Of a stretch of 6,035 bases of DNA, positions 5,163 through 6,035 are shown in pieces. How positions within the stretch are numbered: the first letter of the stretch is position 1; every line of letters starts with the position of its first letter. The position numbers were made by a program, and so were the translations under genes. Under the pieces are notes generated by a model. That model saw only the letters and a list, made by a program, of their open reading frames with translations. It ran no database searches and was not told the DNA's origin. This DNA is from Alphaproteobacteria bacterium (GTDB taxonomy: Bacteria > Pseudomonadota > Alphaproteobacteria > Micropepsales > Micropepsaceae). The stretch is taken from positions 1 to 6,035 of the forward strand of contig JAICVV010000138.1 in assembly GCA_025935155.1 (NCBI GenBank), read 5' to 3'.

Positions 5163-6035
5163 ATGGGTAAGCGAAAGCAGCGGGATCTCGGCATGGATCG
5201 GGCGATCGACCGGCGCGATTTTCTGAACGGCGTGGCCATTGGTGCGGCGGCGCTCTCTTCGGGGCTGGCGCATGCAGCGCCTGCACCTGCGGGGGCGCCA
5301 CAGGATCGACCGGAATATTACCCGCCACTGTTGCACGGGCTGCGCGGCAGCCATCCCGGATCGTTCGAGACGGCCCATTCGCTGCGTGACGGCACGTTCT
5401 GGGACCGTGCGGAAAAGCCGGAAGATGACGCTGCGGTTTACGATCTCGTTATCGCCGGCGGCGGCATCAGCGGCCTTTCCGCTGCGCATTTCTTTCGTGC
5501 CGCCAAGCCGAATGCGCGCATTCTGATCCTGGAAAATCACGACGATTTCGGCGGCCACGCCAAGCGCAATGAATACCAGCTCAACGGCCGCCTCGAGTTA
5601 ATGAACGGCGGCACTATGCTGATCGACAGCCCGCATCCGTACAGCAAGGTGGCACAAGGGTTGATCGAAGAGCTCGGCATCGACCCCGTTGCACTCGCCA
5701 AAAAATGTAACCGGCGGGAAATCTATAAGGGCCTCGCGCCGGCAACCTTTTTCGATAAAGAAACGTTCGGCGCCGATCGCCTTGTCGTCGGACGCGAGCG
5801 CGTGGATGAAGAAGGCGGCACGATTCCATGGCCAGAGTTTCTCGCCAAAGCTCCGCTCGACGCCAAAACGCGGGCGGACATCCTCCGCGTGCAGGAAGGC
5901 ACGGACGATTCGATGCCGGGCCTGACCTCTGCGCAGAAAAAGGACAAGCTCTCGCGCCTGTCCTATCTCGTCTATCTGCGCGATTACCTGAAATGCGGCC
6001 CGAAGGCGCTCGCCTTCTATCAGACCATCACGCAC
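5163..6035 (+). CDS. Tat-exported FAD-binding oxidoreductase, N-terminal part (cut by window edge)
   Basis: The first 291 residues are present with no stop before the edge. A twin-arginine signal is clear: DRRDFLNG (16-23), a hydrophobic stretch (24-36) and a likely AHA cleavage site after residue 38. The protein is therefore folded with its cofactor in the cytoplasm and exported to the periplasm. A Rossmann dinucleotide fold follows: YDLVIAGGGISGLSAAHFF (93-111) with the GxGxxG glycines, and ILILENHDDFGGHAKRNE (120-137), where Glu124 should bind the FAD ribose. The segment YYPPLLHGLRGSHPGSFE (52-69) before the fold resembles a group of Tat-exported flavoproteins that I associate, with moderate confidence, with SpdH-like spermidine dehydrogenases. 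The substrate is not proven. ATG 5163 is preferred because DLGM before the Tat motif looks family-typical; ATG 5193 is the alternative. A sigma-70-like promoter precedes it. Confidence 0.85.
   Translation, partial: MGKRKQRDLGMDRAIDRRDFLNGVAIGAAALSSGLAHAAPAPAGAPQDRPEYYPPLLHGLRGSHPGSFETAHSLRDGTFWDRAEKPEDDAAVYDLVIAGGGISGLSAAHFFRAAKPNARILILENHDDFGGHAKRNEYQLNGRLELMNGGTMLIDSPHPYSKVAQGLIEELGIDPVALAKKCNRREIYKGLAPATFFDKETFGADRLVVGRERVDEEGGTIPWPEFLAKAPLDAKTRADILRVQEGTDDSMPGLTSAQKKDKLSRLSYLVYLRDYLKCGPKALAFYQTITH

Noticed and set aside
4366..5226. 286-codon plus-strand frame overlapping the dehydratase
   Set aside because: It is an out-of-frame shadow rich in Arg/Gly. The overlapping frame carries all PLP-enzyme motifs.
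5598..6035. Minus-strand frames over the flavoprotein gene
   Set aside because: The plus-strand frame encodes a clear Tat signal and FAD fold across the same bases. The antisense frames have no motifs or start signals.

Overview
The window looks like chromosomal DNA of an alphaproteobacterium. It is GC-rich and densely coded. It has a large TonB-dependent receptor of the type common in sphingomonads and related oligotrophs, and a near-perfect promoter for the alphaproteobacterial general-stress sigma factor EcfG (GGAAC-N16-CGTT). The genus cannot be fixed from the sequence alone. I see no rRNA, tRNA, CRISPR array, insertion sequence, integrase, attachment site or origin.

Layout: (1) 2-904 (+) is the C-terminal beta-barrel part of a TonB-dependent outer-membrane receptor, cut by the left edge. 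(2) 905-1214 is non-coding, with a compact cluster of GTTCC/GGAAC elements at about 1009-1043. (3) 1215-2210 (+) is a membrane-anchored soluble-lytic-transglycosylase-like enzyme. (4) 2228-2252 is the predicted EcfG promoter, followed at 2282-2803 (+) by a small, very basic DUF6496-type protein with a Ser/Lys/Arg tail resembling histone H1. (5) 2807-4057 (-) is an exported M20-family zinc peptidase of the glutamate carboxypeptidase (CPG2) type, convergent with the previous gene and only 3 bases away. (6) 4142-5104 (+) is a PLP-dependent threonine/serine dehydratase without an ACT domain, divergent from the peptidase. (7) 5163-6035 (+) is the N-terminal part of a Tat-exported FAD-binding oxidoreductase that runs off the right edge.

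These are mostly single-gene units with alternating orientation, not one operon. A loose theme is nutrient scavenging and amino-compound catabolism: outer-membrane uptake, periplasmic peptidase, hydroxy-amino-acid deaminase and exported flavoprotein, plus cell-wall and stress functions. The peptidase/dehydratase divergent pair is the only arrangement that hints at shared regulation.

I did not find a convincing undescribed multi-gene system. The best lead is the stress-promoter-driven, histone-tail-like DUF6496 protein.
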